From Deltaproteobacteria bacterium (GTDB lineage: Bacteria; Desulfobacterota_B; Binatia; Bin18): a DNA stretch of 18,573 nucleotides. The notes under the pieces are model-generated. The model was not told the DNA's origin and searched no databases. It was given only the letters and a program-made list of their open reading frames with translations. The DNA is taken from assembly GCA_012271025.1 (NCBI GenBank), contig JAAXHF010000208.1:1-18573 (forward strand), given 5' to 3'. Below are positions 1-8,284 of the stretch, one piece after another. The position numbers and the translations under genes are program-made. Every line of letters begins with the position of its first letter. Within the stretch, counting starts at the first letter, position 1.

Positions 1-10
1 GTAGCCGCCT

Positions 11-76
11 GTCATTCCTGCGCAAGCAGGAATCCAGGCTCCCAGCCTCTGGATGCCGGCTCAAGTCCGGTATGAC
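11..76. repeat. REP-like palindromic intergenic element
   Basis: The outer ends are GTCAT (11-15) and ATGAC (72-76). The left half is a hairpin, ATTCCTGC (14-21), loop GCAA, GCAGGAAT (26-33). CCAG (34-37) pairs with CTGG (49-52), and the right half is a weaker hairpin around GCCGGCTCAAGTCCGG. The architecture resembles the dispersed 'GTCATTCC..GGAATCCAG' intergenic repeats found in many proteobacteria. It lies downstream of the efflux operon's last gene, so it could also act as a transcript end or mRNA stabiliser. Copy number cannot be judged from one window. Confidence 0.6.
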
Positions 77-113
77 GAAGGCGGAGCGATATTGAGGACG
101 AGCTGTCCGGGCT

Positions 114-3100
114 TTAGTCCCCGACCGGATCTTCGCTGACCTGGGCCACCTGACCGCCCGCGCGCCGCCAGCGCCACCAGCCGCCCAGCCGTCGCAGCCG
201 CTCAAACACGCCCGCCAATCCGGCTTCCATATCGTCGAACAGCGAGTAGGCGACCGGCGTCACCAGGAGGGTAATCAGCAGACACAGGCTCTGACCGCCG
301 ATCACCACCACCGCAATGCCGCGGTGGCTCTCGGCCGCCGGCCCCTGGCCGATCAGGATCGGCACCATGCCCGCCACCAGGGCCAGGGTCGTCATCAGAA
401 TCGGCCGCAGGCGTTCCCGGTTGGCCCGCATGATGGCCTCGTCGCGGGGCAGGCCCTGGGCGCGCAGATTGATTGTGTGATCGATCTGCAAAATCGAATT
501 CTTCTTGACGATGCCGAACAACAGCAACATGCCCAGAATCGCAAACAGGGCCAGATGCTGGTCAAACATCCACAGCGACAGCAGGGCAAACGGCACCGCC
601 AGGGGCAGCGACAGCATAATGGTGACGGGGTGCAGAAAACTCTCGAACTGGGCGGCCAGAATCATGTACATGCCGATGATCGACAGCAGAAAGGCGAGCT
701 GAAAGCTCTCTATCATCTCGGCAAACATTTTCCCCATGCCCGATACGCCGGTCGTATAGCCGAGCGGCAGGCCCATGTCCTCGACCTGGGCATCAATATC
801 GGCGAGTGCGTCGCTGAGCGCTTTGCCCTGGGCCAGGTTGGCCGTAATCGTGATCTGGCGCTGGCGCTCCTGGCGATCAATCTGGACCGGTCCGGTGCCC
901 GGAATCATATCGACCAGGCTGCTGAGCTGGACCTGGCCGACCGCAGCCGAGGGGATGGAGGTCTGTTGAATGACTTCCGGCCGGTTGCGGCTCTCGGGCG
1001 CCAGCCGCAGCCGCACGTCGTAGAGTTCATCGCCCTCGCGGTAGGTGGTAATCTTCTCGCCGGCGACCATGATGCGGATGGTTGAGGCGATATCGGCCGC
1101 CTCAACCCCGAGGTCGGAAGACTTGCGCCGGTTGAGGTGGACTTGCAGTTCGGGATTGCCGCCCTCGTAGGTCGAATCAACGTCCCGCAGCCCGGCGATC
1201 TGCTGGACGCCCGTTTTCAGCTCCTCAGCGTAGTCTTGCAGGGTCTCCAGCTCCGGACCGCGCAGGTTGTATGACACGTCAACGTTCTGGACGCCGCCAC
1301 CACTGACGGGCAGAATCTGGTCGACGCTGATCCGCATTCCCGGAAAGCCCTCGACCTTCTGACGGGCCAGATCCATGACTTCGTACTGCTTCAGCTCGCG
1401 TTCGGTGTAGTGATCGAGGGTCACCACAATCTTGGCCTTGGTGACCGACTCGCCAACCACCGAACCCACCTCGGTCAACAGATGGGCCACCCCCGGCAGC
1501 GGCTTGATTTCGTCCTCAATCTGGGCGGTCACCGCATCGGTCTGGGCCAGCGAGTAGCCCGGCGGGGTCTTGATATTGATTTCAAACTCCCCCCGATCAT
1601 CGCTGGCCATCAGGCTGGGACGGACCAGATCGGCAATCCACGGGGTGCCGATAAACAGCCCCAGGGTGAGGCACACCACCACCCAGCGGTGGCGCATCGA
1701 CCAGGCCAGCATGGCCGTATAACTGCGGTCGATAAGCCGGTAAAAGATGGACTCGCGGGACGAATGCGCCTGGCGTCCGGTATTTTTGGGCAGGAAACGG
1801 GCACACATCATCGGCGTCAGGGTAAACGACACCAGCAGTGAGACCATGATGGCAAAGGCCATGGTAAAGCCGAAGCTGCTGAGCCACATGCCGATAATGC
1901 CCTTGAGAAAGCCGACCGGAATGAAAATCACCACCAGCGACAGGGTGGTGGCGCTGACGGCCAGCCCCACCTCGGCCGTCGCAGCCCGGGCTGCCTCAAA
2001 CGGACTCATGCCCTTCTCTTCGATATAGCGGTAGATGTTTTCCAGCACGACGATGGCGTCGTCAATCACGATACCCACGGCCAGGGTCAGGCCCAGCAGC
2101 GTGACCCGGTTCAGTGAGTAGCCGGCCGCCGCCAGCAGGGTATAGGTGGCAATGATCGAGACCGGGATGGAGACGGCGGCAATGATGGTGGAGCGCAGGT
2201 TGCCCAAAAAGAAAAACACAATGATGCTGGCAAATATCGAACCCAGAATGAGATGTTGTTCGACCTCGTGGACCGAGGCGATGACAAACTCCGACTGGTC
2301 GCGGGTCACGAGCGCTTCCACCCCGGGCAGCAGGAGTGTACGGACCTCGACCAGGCGTTCCTGCACGGCCTCGACCGCGTCCACGGTGTTGGCGCCCGAC
2401 TGTTTACGAATGACCAGCGACACGGCGTTCTTGCCGTCGTAGCGCGACAGCGAGCGGGGCTCTTCCACCCCGTCCTCGACCCGGCCGATGTCGGCGATGG
2501 TAATCGGCACGGTGTCTCGGGTCGCCACCACGATATCCTCAAACTCGCGGACCGATTTGACCCGGCCCAGCGTGCGCAGAACGGTCTCTCCGCTGTCTTG
2601 GGTGATGCGGCCGCCGGGAAACTCGACGTTTTGTTTGGCCAGCGCCTCGGCCACCGTCTGTATCGACAGCCGATAGGCCAGCAGGCGCTCGTGGTCGAGC
2701 AAGACCTGAATCTCACGCTTGCGGCCGCCAAGAATATCAATCGCTCCCACCCCGGACACCGACTCCAGGGGCTCCTTGACCTGGTTTTCGGCGATTTCGG
2801 TCAGTTCTTTCAGACCCCGAAAGCCGGACACGGTAATCGTCGCAATCGGCGTGGCGTCAATATCGAACTTCTCCACAATCGGCGGGTCGGCGTCTTCGGG
2901 CAGATCGGCCAGAATTGTGCCGACTTTGTCCCGCACTTCCTGGGCCGCAATACCGAGTTCTTTCTCCAGCACGAACTGGACCACGACTTGCGACAGTCCC
3001 TCACGGGTCACCGAGCGCAGCTCGTCGATCCCGCTGACCGTGTTGATCGCTTCCTCAACGATCTTGGTAATCTGGGCTTCAATTTCTTCGGGACCGGCGC

Positions 3101-3257
3101 CCGGCAGGGTCGTGGTCACGGTGACCACGGGCATTTCAACCTTGGGCATCAGTTCCAAAGTCAGGCTTTGGTACGAAAACCACCCGGCCACCACCAGGAC
3201 CCCGATCAGCATGGTGGCAAAGACCGGCCGGCGAACACAGATATCGGCGAGAATCAT
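114..3257 (-). CDS. RND-family multidrug efflux pump, inner-membrane permease (AcrB/HAE1 type)
   Basis: This is a proton-driven inner-membrane transporter, expected to act as a trimer that passes hydrophobic or amphiphilic compounds to a periplasmic adaptor and an outer-membrane channel. At 1047 aa it has the normal full length for the family. The N-terminus (DICVRRPVFATMLIGVLVVAG) is the usual first membrane helix. The proton-relay aspartates are visible in helix 4 as IDDAIVVLEN (D399, D400), and the matching helix-10 lysine is in GIVKKN (K919). The C-terminal motif LLVTPVAYSLFDD is also typical. Start ATG at 3257 follows GGAGG by about 5 nt. It lies 95 nt after the adaptor gene and is the last gene of the operon. 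No outer-membrane factor gene is in view. Substrate cannot be predicted; a HAE1-like drug, bile salt or solvent pump is more likely than a CzcA-type metal pump. Confidence 0.95.
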   Translation of the reverse strand: MILADICVRRPVFATMLIGVLVVAGWFSYQSLTLELMPKVEMPVVTVTTTLPGAGPEEIEAQITKIVEEAINTVSGIDELRSVTREGLSQVVVQFVLEKELGIAAQEVRDKVGTILADLPEDADPPIVEKFDIDATPIATITVSGFRGLKELTEIAENQVKEPLESVSGVGAIDILGGRKREIQVLLDHERLLAYRLSIQTVAEALAKQNVEFPGGRITQDSGETVLRTLGRVKSVREFEDIVVATRDTVPITIADIGRVEDGVEEPRSLSRYDGKNAVSLVIRKQSGANTVDAVEAVQERLVEVRTLLLPGVEALVTRDQSEFVIASVHEVEQHLILGSIFASIIVFFFLGNLRSTIIAAVSIPVSIIATYTLLAAAGYSLNRVTLLGLTLAVGIVIDDAIVVLENIYRYIEEKGMSPFEAARAATAEVGLAVSATTLSLVVIFIPVGFLKGIIGMWLSSFGFTMAFAIMVSLLVSFTLTPMMCARFLPKNTGRQAHSSRESIFYRLIDRSYTAMLAWSMRHRWVVVCLTLGLFIGTPWIADLVRPSLMASDDRGEFEINIKTPPGYSLAQTDAVTAQIEDEIKPLPGVAHLLTEVGSVVGESVTKAKIVVTLDHYTERELKQYEVMDLARQKVEGFPGMRISVDQILPVSGGGVQNVDVSYNLRGPELETLQDYAEELKTGVQQIAGLRDVDSTYEGGNPELQVHLNRRKSSDLGVEAADIASTIRIMVAGEKITTYREGDELYDVRLRLAPESRNRPEVIQQTSIPSAAVGQVQLSSLVDMIPGTGPVQIDRQERQRQITITANLAQGKALSDALADIDAQVEDMGLPLGYTTGVSGMGKMFAEMIESFQLAFLLSIIGMYMILAAQFESFLHPVTIMLSLPLAVPFALLSLWMFDQHLALFAILGMLLLFGIVKKNSILQIDHTINLRAQGLPRDEAIMRANRERLRPILMTTLALVAGMVPILIGQGPAAESHRGIAVVVIGGQSLCLLITLLVTPVAYSLFDDMEAGLAGVFERLRRLGGWWRWRRAGGQVAQVSEDPVGD

Positions 3258-3352
3258 TGGGCCTCCGCAAGCGACAGTGAACGATGAGCTGCTCGATCAG
3301 GTCACACACTGGACGCTGAGTGCTGCCTGTCTCTTGGGCATTATCCGCTGTG

Positions 3353-4465
3353 TCATCCTTCGCTTTCCTCGGTCTGCACAGCCATGCCATCGGCCAGACG
3401 GTTCAGGCGACTGACCGCGACCACGTCATCCGCAGCAAGCCCTTCGGCGATTTCAATCCACTCCCCGTCCTCAACCCCGGACCGCACCTCACGCGAAGTC
3501 ACGACATTATCCTTGACCACAAACACCCGCTCCACCCCGGCATAGCGCGACAGGCCCAGACGCGGGATGAACAGGGCCTCTTCTTCGCCCAGCACACCCG
3601 TGATGTGGGCAAAATAGCCGGGCCGCAGTTTGCGGTCCGGATTTGGAATCTCGGCTTCGATGAGCAGGGTGCGGGTGCGATGATCGACCTGAGCGGCCAT
3701 GCGGGTCAGCCGGCCGTCAAACATTTCGCCCGGCAGGGCTTCGACCTCGACCCGCATCGCCATGCCGATCCGAGCCACCGCCGCGAACCGTTCCGGGACG
3801 GGCGCCCGCAGCTTGAGCGGATTCACCACCACCACTTCAAACAGCTTTGAGGCCGCAGTTTTGTACTCACCCGGGTTGGCGAACCGCTCTTGGACAAAAC
3901 CGTTGACCGGCGACACAATCCGGGTGTCGCGCAAGCGCTTCTCGGCCAGAGCCAGCGCCTTCTTGGCCGTTTCGACCTGGGCTGCGGCGACTTTGTACTC
4001 GGCTTCGGCGGTATCGCGGCGCTGGGGAGGAATAATCTGCTCGGCAAACAGCTCCTGGATGCGTTCGTTTTCGGCGGCGGCCCGGATATACAGGGCCTCG
4101 GCCTGTGTGACGGCACTCTCCGCTACCTCAGCCTCAAGGGCCAGTTCTTCCTGTTCCATTTGGGCCAGCATCTGGCCGCGGCTGACCTGATCGCCAAAGT
4201 CCACCTCGACCGTGCTGACATAGCCCTCCTGCTTGTTCGACAGGATAATCGTCTCATGGGCAAACAAGGCCCCCTGGCCGCGGCCGGTGCGTTGGATTTG
4301 ACGCGTGACCGGCGAGGCGACCTGGACCGTCAGGGCTGGCGCGCCTGCCGCCGCAGCCTGACCGGCTTTGGCCGCCTCGGCCTGGGCGACCTCGGAGTCC
4401 CCGGACTGGCAGCCGCCCAATAGTGCCAGCAGCGGTACCACAACGACCGACACCAGGCGTCTCAC
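3353..4465 (-). CDS. RND efflux periplasmic adaptor (membrane fusion protein), lipoprotein
   Basis: This is the adaptor subunit that bridges the RND pump and an outer-membrane channel. The 370-aa product starts with a lipoprotein signal peptide ending in LLGGC (C19), followed by QSGD, so no Lon-type inner-membrane retention Asp is seen at +2. After it come the barrel-sandwich/lipoyl half motif (EGYVSTVEVDFGDQVSRGQML), an alpha-helical coiled-coil hairpin (about residues 110-160, rich in A, E and Q), the second lipoyl half (VNGFVQERFANPGEY) and beta-barrel and membrane-proximal domains. The start is GTG at 4465-4463. It overlaps the TGA stop of the tetR gene by four bases (GTGA), which implies translational coupling. 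Function follows from the family and from its place between the repressor and the pump. Confidence 0.93.
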   Translation of the reverse strand: MRRLVSVVVVPLLALLGGCQSGDSEVAQAEAAKAGQAAAAGAPALTVQVASPVTRQIQRTGRGQGALFAHETIILSNKQEGYVSTVEVDFGDQVSRGQMLAQMEQEELALEAEVAESAVTQAEALYIRAAAENERIQELFAEQIIPPQRRDTAEAEYKVAAAQVETAKKALALAEKRLRDTRIVSPVNGFVQERFANPGEYKTAASKLFEVVVVNPLKLRAPVPERFAAVARIGMAMRVEVEALPGEMFDGRLTRMAAQVDHRTRTLLIEAEIPNPDRKLRPGYFAHITGVLGEEEALFIPRLGLSRYAGVERVFVVKDNVVTSREVRSGVEDGEWIEIAEGLAADDVVAVSRLNRLADGMAVQTEESEG

Positions 4466-5115
4466 GATGACAACTCCCTGTAACCGTTATAGTTGGGGTT
4501 GAGCACCCCGTGCATCAGCAGGTCGAGCAGAATCTCGGCATCTTCCGAGGCGGAGCGCGCCGTCAGCCCGAGGGCGCGCTGCTGAAAACAGCCCCGCATC
4601 GACTCGCTCAGGGCAAAGGCCGAGGCTTCGGTGTCATGCGGACGCAGCACCCCGGCATCGACCGCCTCTTGGAGCGTCTCCTCAATGAAACGGATGTAGT
4701 CGAGGTACAGATCCAGCGTGTGGGACGCCTCGGGATGGTCCGGCGAGGCGGCCAGCAGGTTACGCTCAAGCAGCAGCATCTTAAAAAAGTCGCGGTTGGT
4801 GTCGCTCAGTTCGAGAACGGCTTCGACCAGACACACGATTTTTTCGAGCGGCGCGCTGACTTCTTTGACCTCGGCCCGAACCTGGTTGGTGAAGTTCTCC
4901 ATCCCCTGTTCGACCGCGGCTTTGAACAACTCTTCTTTTTTGTGGAAATACAGATAGATCGTGCCCTTGGCGATCTTGGCCTCTTCTGCTACGCGATCAA
5001 CGGTCGCCCCCTGAAAGCCGTGCCGTGACACCACCCGACACGTCGCATCCAGGATTTCCCGGACGCGAAACTCGCGTAACATCTCCTCTTTTGTATTGGC
5101 TGAATTTTTAGTCAT
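4462..5115 (-). CDS. TetR/AcrR-family repressor of the adjacent efflux operon
   Basis: A 217-aa transcription factor. The N-terminal helix-turn-helix reads GATVDRVAEEAKIAKGTIYL followed by YFHKKEELF, the canonical TetR recognition-helix pattern. The C-terminal ligand-binding half is variable, so the inducer is unknown. I place the start at the ATG at 5115 (MTKNSANTK). Upstream in-frame codons reach 5199 but would put coding sequence through the promoter. No ribosome-binding site precedes this ATG; instead a good sigma70 promoter puts the transcription start on it (see promoter entry). A later in-frame ATG at 5082 has GAGGAG directly against it, too close for a normal site. It is the first gene of the repressor-adaptor-pump operon and very probably controls itself and both downstream genes. 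Confidence 0.92.
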   Translation of the reverse strand: MTKNSANTKEEMLREFRVREILDATCRVVSRHGFQGATVDRVAEEAKIAKGTIYLYFHKKEELFKAAVEQGMENFTNQVRAEVKEVSAPLEKIVCLVEAVLELSDTNRDFFKMLLLERNLLAASPDHPEASHTLDLYLDYIRFIEETLQEAVDAGVLRPHDTEASAFALSESMRGCFQQRALGLTARSASEDAEILLDLLMHGVLNPNYNGYRELSS

Positions 5116-5116
5116 A

Positions 5117-5138
5117 TGACTGACTATACAGTCAGTCA
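5117..5138. promoter_or_regulatory. TetR-family operator (perfect inverted repeat)
   Basis: TGACTGACT (5117-5125) and AGTCAGTCA (5130-5138) are perfect 9-bp inverted arms around a 4-bp centre, ATAC. The size and dyad symmetry are typical of TetR/AcrR operators, and the arms themselves are tandem TGAC repeats. The site covers the -10 box and ends one base before the repressor's ATG, which strongly suggests autorepression by the protein encoded immediately downstream. Confidence 0.85.
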
Positions 5139-5151
5139 CCAATGCAGTCAA
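5123..5151 (-). promoter_or_regulatory. Sigma70-type promoter of the tetR-efflux operon, probably leaderless
   Basis: On the minus strand, TTGACT (5151-5146) is followed by 17 bases and TATAGT (5128-5123), a near-consensus -35/-10 pair at ideal spacing. Seven bases separate the -10 box from the A of the ATG at 5115, so the predicted start site is the start codon itself. No Shine-Dalgarno sequence is present between them. The -10 box sits in the middle of the operator, so bound repressor would block RNA polymerase directly. Confidence 0.75.
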
Positions 5152-5265
5152 CAGGCACTGCACCGGCCCTGCCCATAAATCATGGCGTGAGGATGGCAAG
5201 CCCCTCAGGTGGCGTAGCCTGATTCAGCTCCGCGTCGAAGCAGACACCCCCGATCCTTGGAGGGC

Positions 5266-6057
5266 CTACTTGCCCTGAAACTGGGGGCGGCGCTTTTCCA
5301 TGAAGGCGCGCACGCCCTCACGGTAGTCCTGGCTCTCGGAGCAGGCGGCAGATAGGGCTCGGATCTTGTCTGCGTCCCGCAGGGCTGCGGCTTTGGTGCT
5401 CTCGCGGACGAAGAATTTGTGGGCGGCCACGCTGAGCGGGGCATTGTCGGCCATTTTGGCGGCGTACTCGCGGGTGAAGGATTCGAGTTCGGCTTTCGGC
5501 ATGACCCGATTCACCAGGCCCATGCGCTGGGCTTCTTCCGCCCCGTAGGTCCGGGCGGTCATCAGGATTTCGGCCGCGTTGGCCACCCCCACGACCTGTA
5601 CCAGGCGTTCCACGCCGGTCTCAATGGCATACGCAATACCCAGCCGGGCGGCCGGAATGCCGAAACTCGCGTCATCGGCGCACAGCCGCAGGTCGCACAT
5701 CAGGGCCACCGAGCAGCCGCCGCCCCGGCAGAAGCCGTGGATCATGCCCACCAGCGGCTTTTCCAGCTGTTCGAGGGAGCGTAGGGCCGCGCCAGTGGCG
5801 CGATTATAGACGCTCATGGTCTCTTTTGAGGAGCGGACCTTGCCGAACTGCGAGATATCGGCCCCGGAAATAAACGACTCCTCTCCTCCGCCCCGGAGAA
5901 TCAGCACCCGCACGGCCGGGTCGGCGGCAGCATCGGCGACCAAGTCAGGCAGAGCTTGCCACATCTCCAGACTGACGGCGTTGCGGCGTTCGGGCCGGTT
6001 AAACACGAGCCAGGCGAGCGGTGGCTCCTTGTGTAAGAGCAGGGCGTGATCAGACAT
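5266..6057 (-). CDS. Enoyl-CoA hydratase/isomerase-family (crotonase fold) protein with altered active site
   Basis: A 263-aa crotonase-fold protein. The start ATG at 6057 follows AAGGAGGACGCC. Codons further upstream extend the frame to 6180 but have no such site. The oxyanion-hole segments are visible: SFISGADIS (61-69) and HGFCRGGGCSVALMCD (107-122). In classical enoyl-CoA hydratase the two catalytic glutamates lie in GGGCELA and in the QPE of FGQPEILLG. Here the corresponding residues are S116 and A136 (FGIPAARLG), so ordinary syn-hydration of enoyl-CoA looks unlikely. The CoA-binding fold and C-terminal YREGVRAFMEKRRPQF are intact, so it may be an isomerase, a hydrolase or a divergent hydratase acting on an unknown acyl-CoA. 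It stands alone on the minus strand, divergent from hflK. Confidence 0.88.
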   Translation of the reverse strand: MSDHALLLHKEPPLAWLVFNRPERRNAVSLEMWQALPDLVADAAADPAVRVLILRGGGEESFISGADISQFGKVRSSKETMSVYNRATGAALRSLEQLEKPLVGMIHGFCRGGGCSVALMCDLRLCADDASFGIPAARLGIAYAIETGVERLVQVVGVANAAEILMTARTYGAEEAQRMGLVNRVMPKAELESFTREYAAKMADNAPLSVAAHKFFVRESTKAAALRDADKIRALSAACSESQDYREGVRAFMEKRRPQFQGK

Positions 6058-6228
6058 GGCGTCCTCCTTCCCCGTCACGGGCGCGGGTGTGCTGAGAACA
6101 ATAGCTCGGGGCCGCCTCTTGTGTCCAGTCAACCGACATTTAACACTGGTGTTGACGCAGGGGATGGAGTAGGATGGCAAAAATATTCACACATTCTGCT
6201 CATTTCTCTGAGCGGAAGGAGGCCAATC
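6058..6228. other. Divergent intergenic region between the hydratase-like gene and hflK
   Basis: This 171-base gap must carry promoters for both directions. I see a 6-bp inverted repeat, GTCAAC (6128-6133) and GTTGAC (6151-6156), with a nested AACAC/GTGTT pair, and an AT-rich stretch at 6179-6190. TTGACG at 6152-6157 has no convincing -10 box at 16-18 bases. No promoter can be assigned with confidence. Confidence 0.4.
6216..6222 (+). promoter_or_regulatory. Ribosome-binding site that fixes the hflK GTG start
   Basis: AAGGAGG at 6216-6222 lies six bases before GTG at 6229. The open frame extends upstream to an ATG at 6046, but that stretch overlaps the divergent hydratase-like gene's start region and encodes no HflK-like sequence. 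The GTG start is therefore preferred. Confidence 0.85.
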
Positions 6229-7311
6229 GTGTCAGATCAATGGCGAAATCAAGACGGCCCGTCACCGGCTGATGAGCTCTTCCAAGCCGTCGAGGAGCTC
6301 AAAAGGAAAGCCCAGCGGTTTAAGGGCTTCAAAGGCGGCTGGGGAGCCTTCAGCCTGGTCGGCGTCCTGGCCCTGGCCCTGTGGTTTTATGTTGGCCTGT
6401 ACATTGTCGGGCCTGGGGAGCAGGGCGTCGAGCTGATGTTCGGGCGGGTATCGGAGCTGACCGAGCCGGGCCTGCGCTGGCGCTGGTGGCCGATTCAGCG
6501 CTATGCGGTGGTCGATGTCAGACAGATTCGGAATGCCGAGATCGGCTTTCGGACCCGCGGCGTGGTAGGCCGGGGCATACGTGGTCAGGCCGACCCCCGG
6601 CCGGAAGAAGCCCTGATGTTGACCGGGGACGAAAACATCGTCCAACTCCAGCTGTTCGTCCAGTATGTGGTCAGCGATCCGGTCAAGTTTCTGTTCGGCG
6701 CGTCTGACCCGGAGGGCATTCTGCACTCCTCGGCAGAGGTCGCCCTGCGCAGCGCGGTTGGCAGCAACACGATTGACCACACCATGACCGACGGACGCCT
6801 CGAGACCCAGGAGCAGGCTCAGCTGGCCCTCCAAGAACTGCTCGACGCCTATCAAACCGGTCTGCAAGTGACTGAGGCCAGACTGCTGGCCGTCGATCCG
6901 CCAGGCGAGGTCCAGGACGCCTTTCATGACGTGGTCCGGGCGCTGGAAGACCGCGACCGGCTCATCAAGGAGGCCGAGGGATACCAGGAGGATGTCGTAC
7001 CCAAGGCCCGGGGTGAAGCCGCCCAAGTCCTCCAACAGGCCGAGGCCTATAAAGCGCAGCGGGTCATCCGCGCGCAGGGCGATGCCGACCGCTTCTTGCA
7101 GGTCCTGGGCGAGTACAAAAAGGCCAAAAAGGTCACCCGTGACCGCCTGTATCTGGAGAGCGTTGAGCGGATCATGCCCGACGTAGAAAAAATCATTCTC
7201 GACGCCGGTAACAACAACGGCGTCGTGCCCCTGCTGCCGCTCAAAGAGCTGGGGGGCATGACGGCGGCCGGCGGAGCGGTCCAGGCCGCATCCGGTAACT
7301 CCGGGAACTAA
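6229..7311 (+). CDS. hflK: HflK, SPFH/prohibitin-family modulator of FtsH protease
   Basis: HflK pairs with HflC to form a large membrane-anchored cage around the FtsH protease and limits its access to membrane substrates. The product is 360 aa from the GTG start at 6229. One membrane helix lies at about residues 40-61 (AFSLVGVLALALWFYVGLYI). The SPFH domain follows with GPGEQGVELMFGRV, the family signature LTGDENIVQLQLFVQYVVSDP, and an alanine/glutamate-rich coiled coil (AEGYQEDVVPKARGEAAQVL). The N-terminus is short and charged and lacks the long glycine/proline-rich tail of enterobacterial HflK. It is followed by hflC after 11 nt. FtsH itself is not in the window. Confidence 0.93.
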   Translation: MSDQWRNQDGPSPADELFQAVEELKRKAQRFKGFKGGWGAFSLVGVLALALWFYVGLYIVGPGEQGVELMFGRVSELTEPGLRWRWWPIQRYAVVDVRQIRNAEIGFRTRGVVGRGIRGQADPRPEEALMLTGDENIVQLQLFVQYVVSDPVKFLFGASDPEGILHSSAEVALRSAVGSNTIDHTMTDGRLETQEQAQLALQELLDAYQTGLQVTEARLLAVDPPGEVQDAFHDVVRALEDRDRLIKEAEGYQEDVVPKARGEAAQVLQQAEAYKAQRVIRAQGDADRFLQVLGEYKKAKKVTRDRLYLESVERIMPDVEKIILDAGNNNGVVPLLPLKELGGMTAAGGAVQAASGNSGN

Positions 7312-7322
7312 GGAGGGACAGC

Positions 7323-8282
7323 ATGGCACGCCTGCTGGTTGGTATCAGTTTAGTCGTAGTTTTTGCCTTTGCGATTTTGCGGCCGGCCTTCACCATCGGT
7401 GAGTGGGAACAGGGGATCATCCTCCAGTTCGGCCAGTGGCAACGAACCCTGCGCGACCCCGGACTGTACTTCAAAATCCCCTTCATGCACCAGCTGATTC
7501 GCTTTGACAAGCGCGTCCTGACTACCGACGCCCGCCCGGCGGAGTATCTGACCCTGGACAAAAAGCGGGTGTTGATTGACCACGTGTCGCGCTGGCGGAT
7601 TGAATATCCGCTCGAATTCTACCGCAGCGTGCGCAACCCCCAGCAGGCTCGGACCCGCCTCGACGCGATTATCTCGGCCCGGCTGCGCCAAGAGATCGCC
7701 AAGCATAATTTTCTGGACGTGATTCGAGAAGAGCGGGAAAATATCATGCAGACCGTGACCCACGACACCATCGAGACCTCAAAGTCCTTCGGCATCGAGG
7801 TCCGTGATGTCCGAATCAAACGCCTCGACCTGCCCACCGAAGTCCAGGCCAGCGTCTTTGCCCGCATGCGCGCCGAACGGGAACGGATCGCCAAGCGCTA
7901 TCGGGCCGAGGGCGACGAACAAGCCCGCGAGATCCGGGCCAAGGCAGAACGGGAGCGCGAAATCATTCTGGCCACCGCCTACGAAACGAGCGAAAAGCTC
8001 AAGGGCGAGGGCGACGCCGGGGCGACCCAGATCTACGGCGACGCGTTCGGTCAGGACGAAGAGTTCTACGCTTTTACCCGTCGTTTGCAGACCTATGAAA
8101 AGATTCTGAGCAACGGCACCACCCTGGTGCTGCCGGCCAACTCGGAACTGCTCAACTACCTGCAAAGCCCCGGCAGCGATTACAACCAGGAGAATGAGAT
8201 TCCGGCGGTCCAGGAGACCACGGCGGACAACGGTGGTCCGCTCGCCGAGTCGGGCGTAGCCCAGGACGCAAGCGGGGGCTAG
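7323..8282 (+). CDS. hflC: HflC, SPFH/prohibitin-family partner of HflK
   Basis: The second subunit of the HflKC complex that regulates FtsH in the inner membrane. At 319 aa it is the normal length. An N-terminal membrane helix (about residues 3-20) is followed by the SPFH domain with GEWEQGIILQFGQW, DPGLYFKIPFMHQLIRFDKRV and the family segment FGIEVRDVRIKRLDLP. A long charged coiled coil (RMRAERERIAKRYRAEGDEQ onward) and the typical YAFTRRLQTYEKIL region complete it. The last 40 or so residues are acidic and low in complexity. Start ATG at 7323 follows AAGGAGGG by about 5 nt. It lies 11 nt after hflK and 2 nt before the next gene, so the three form one transcription unit. Confidence 0.94.
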   Translation: MARLLVGISLVVVFAFAILRPAFTIGEWEQGIILQFGQWQRTLRDPGLYFKIPFMHQLIRFDKRVLTTDARPAEYLTLDKKRVLIDHVSRWRIEYPLEFYRSVRNPQQARTRLDAIISARLRQEIAKHNFLDVIREERENIMQTVTHDTIETSKSFGIEVRDVRIKRLDLPTEVQASVFARMRAERERIAKRYRAEGDEQAREIRAKAEREREIILATAYETSEKLKGEGDAGATQIYGDAFGQDEEFYAFTRRLQTYEKILSNGTTLVLPANSELLNYLQSPGSDYNQENEIPAVQETTADNGGPLAESGVAQDASGG

Positions 8283-8284
8283 GC

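Noticed and set aside
324..1085. Long plus-strand open frame (253 codons) opposite the RND pump gene
   Set aside because: It is antisense to a full-length, motif-rich RND gene, is rich in Gln, His, Arg and Gly, and has no family resemblance: a GC-driven shadow frame.
2253..3287. 344-codon plus-strand frame across the RND pump start
   Set aside because: Shadow of the RND coding strand; the composition is typical of an antisense frame and the pump's start and motifs explain the region.
6262..7329. 355-codon minus-strand frame opposite hflK
   Set aside because: Antisense to an unmistakable HflK; no recognisable domain.
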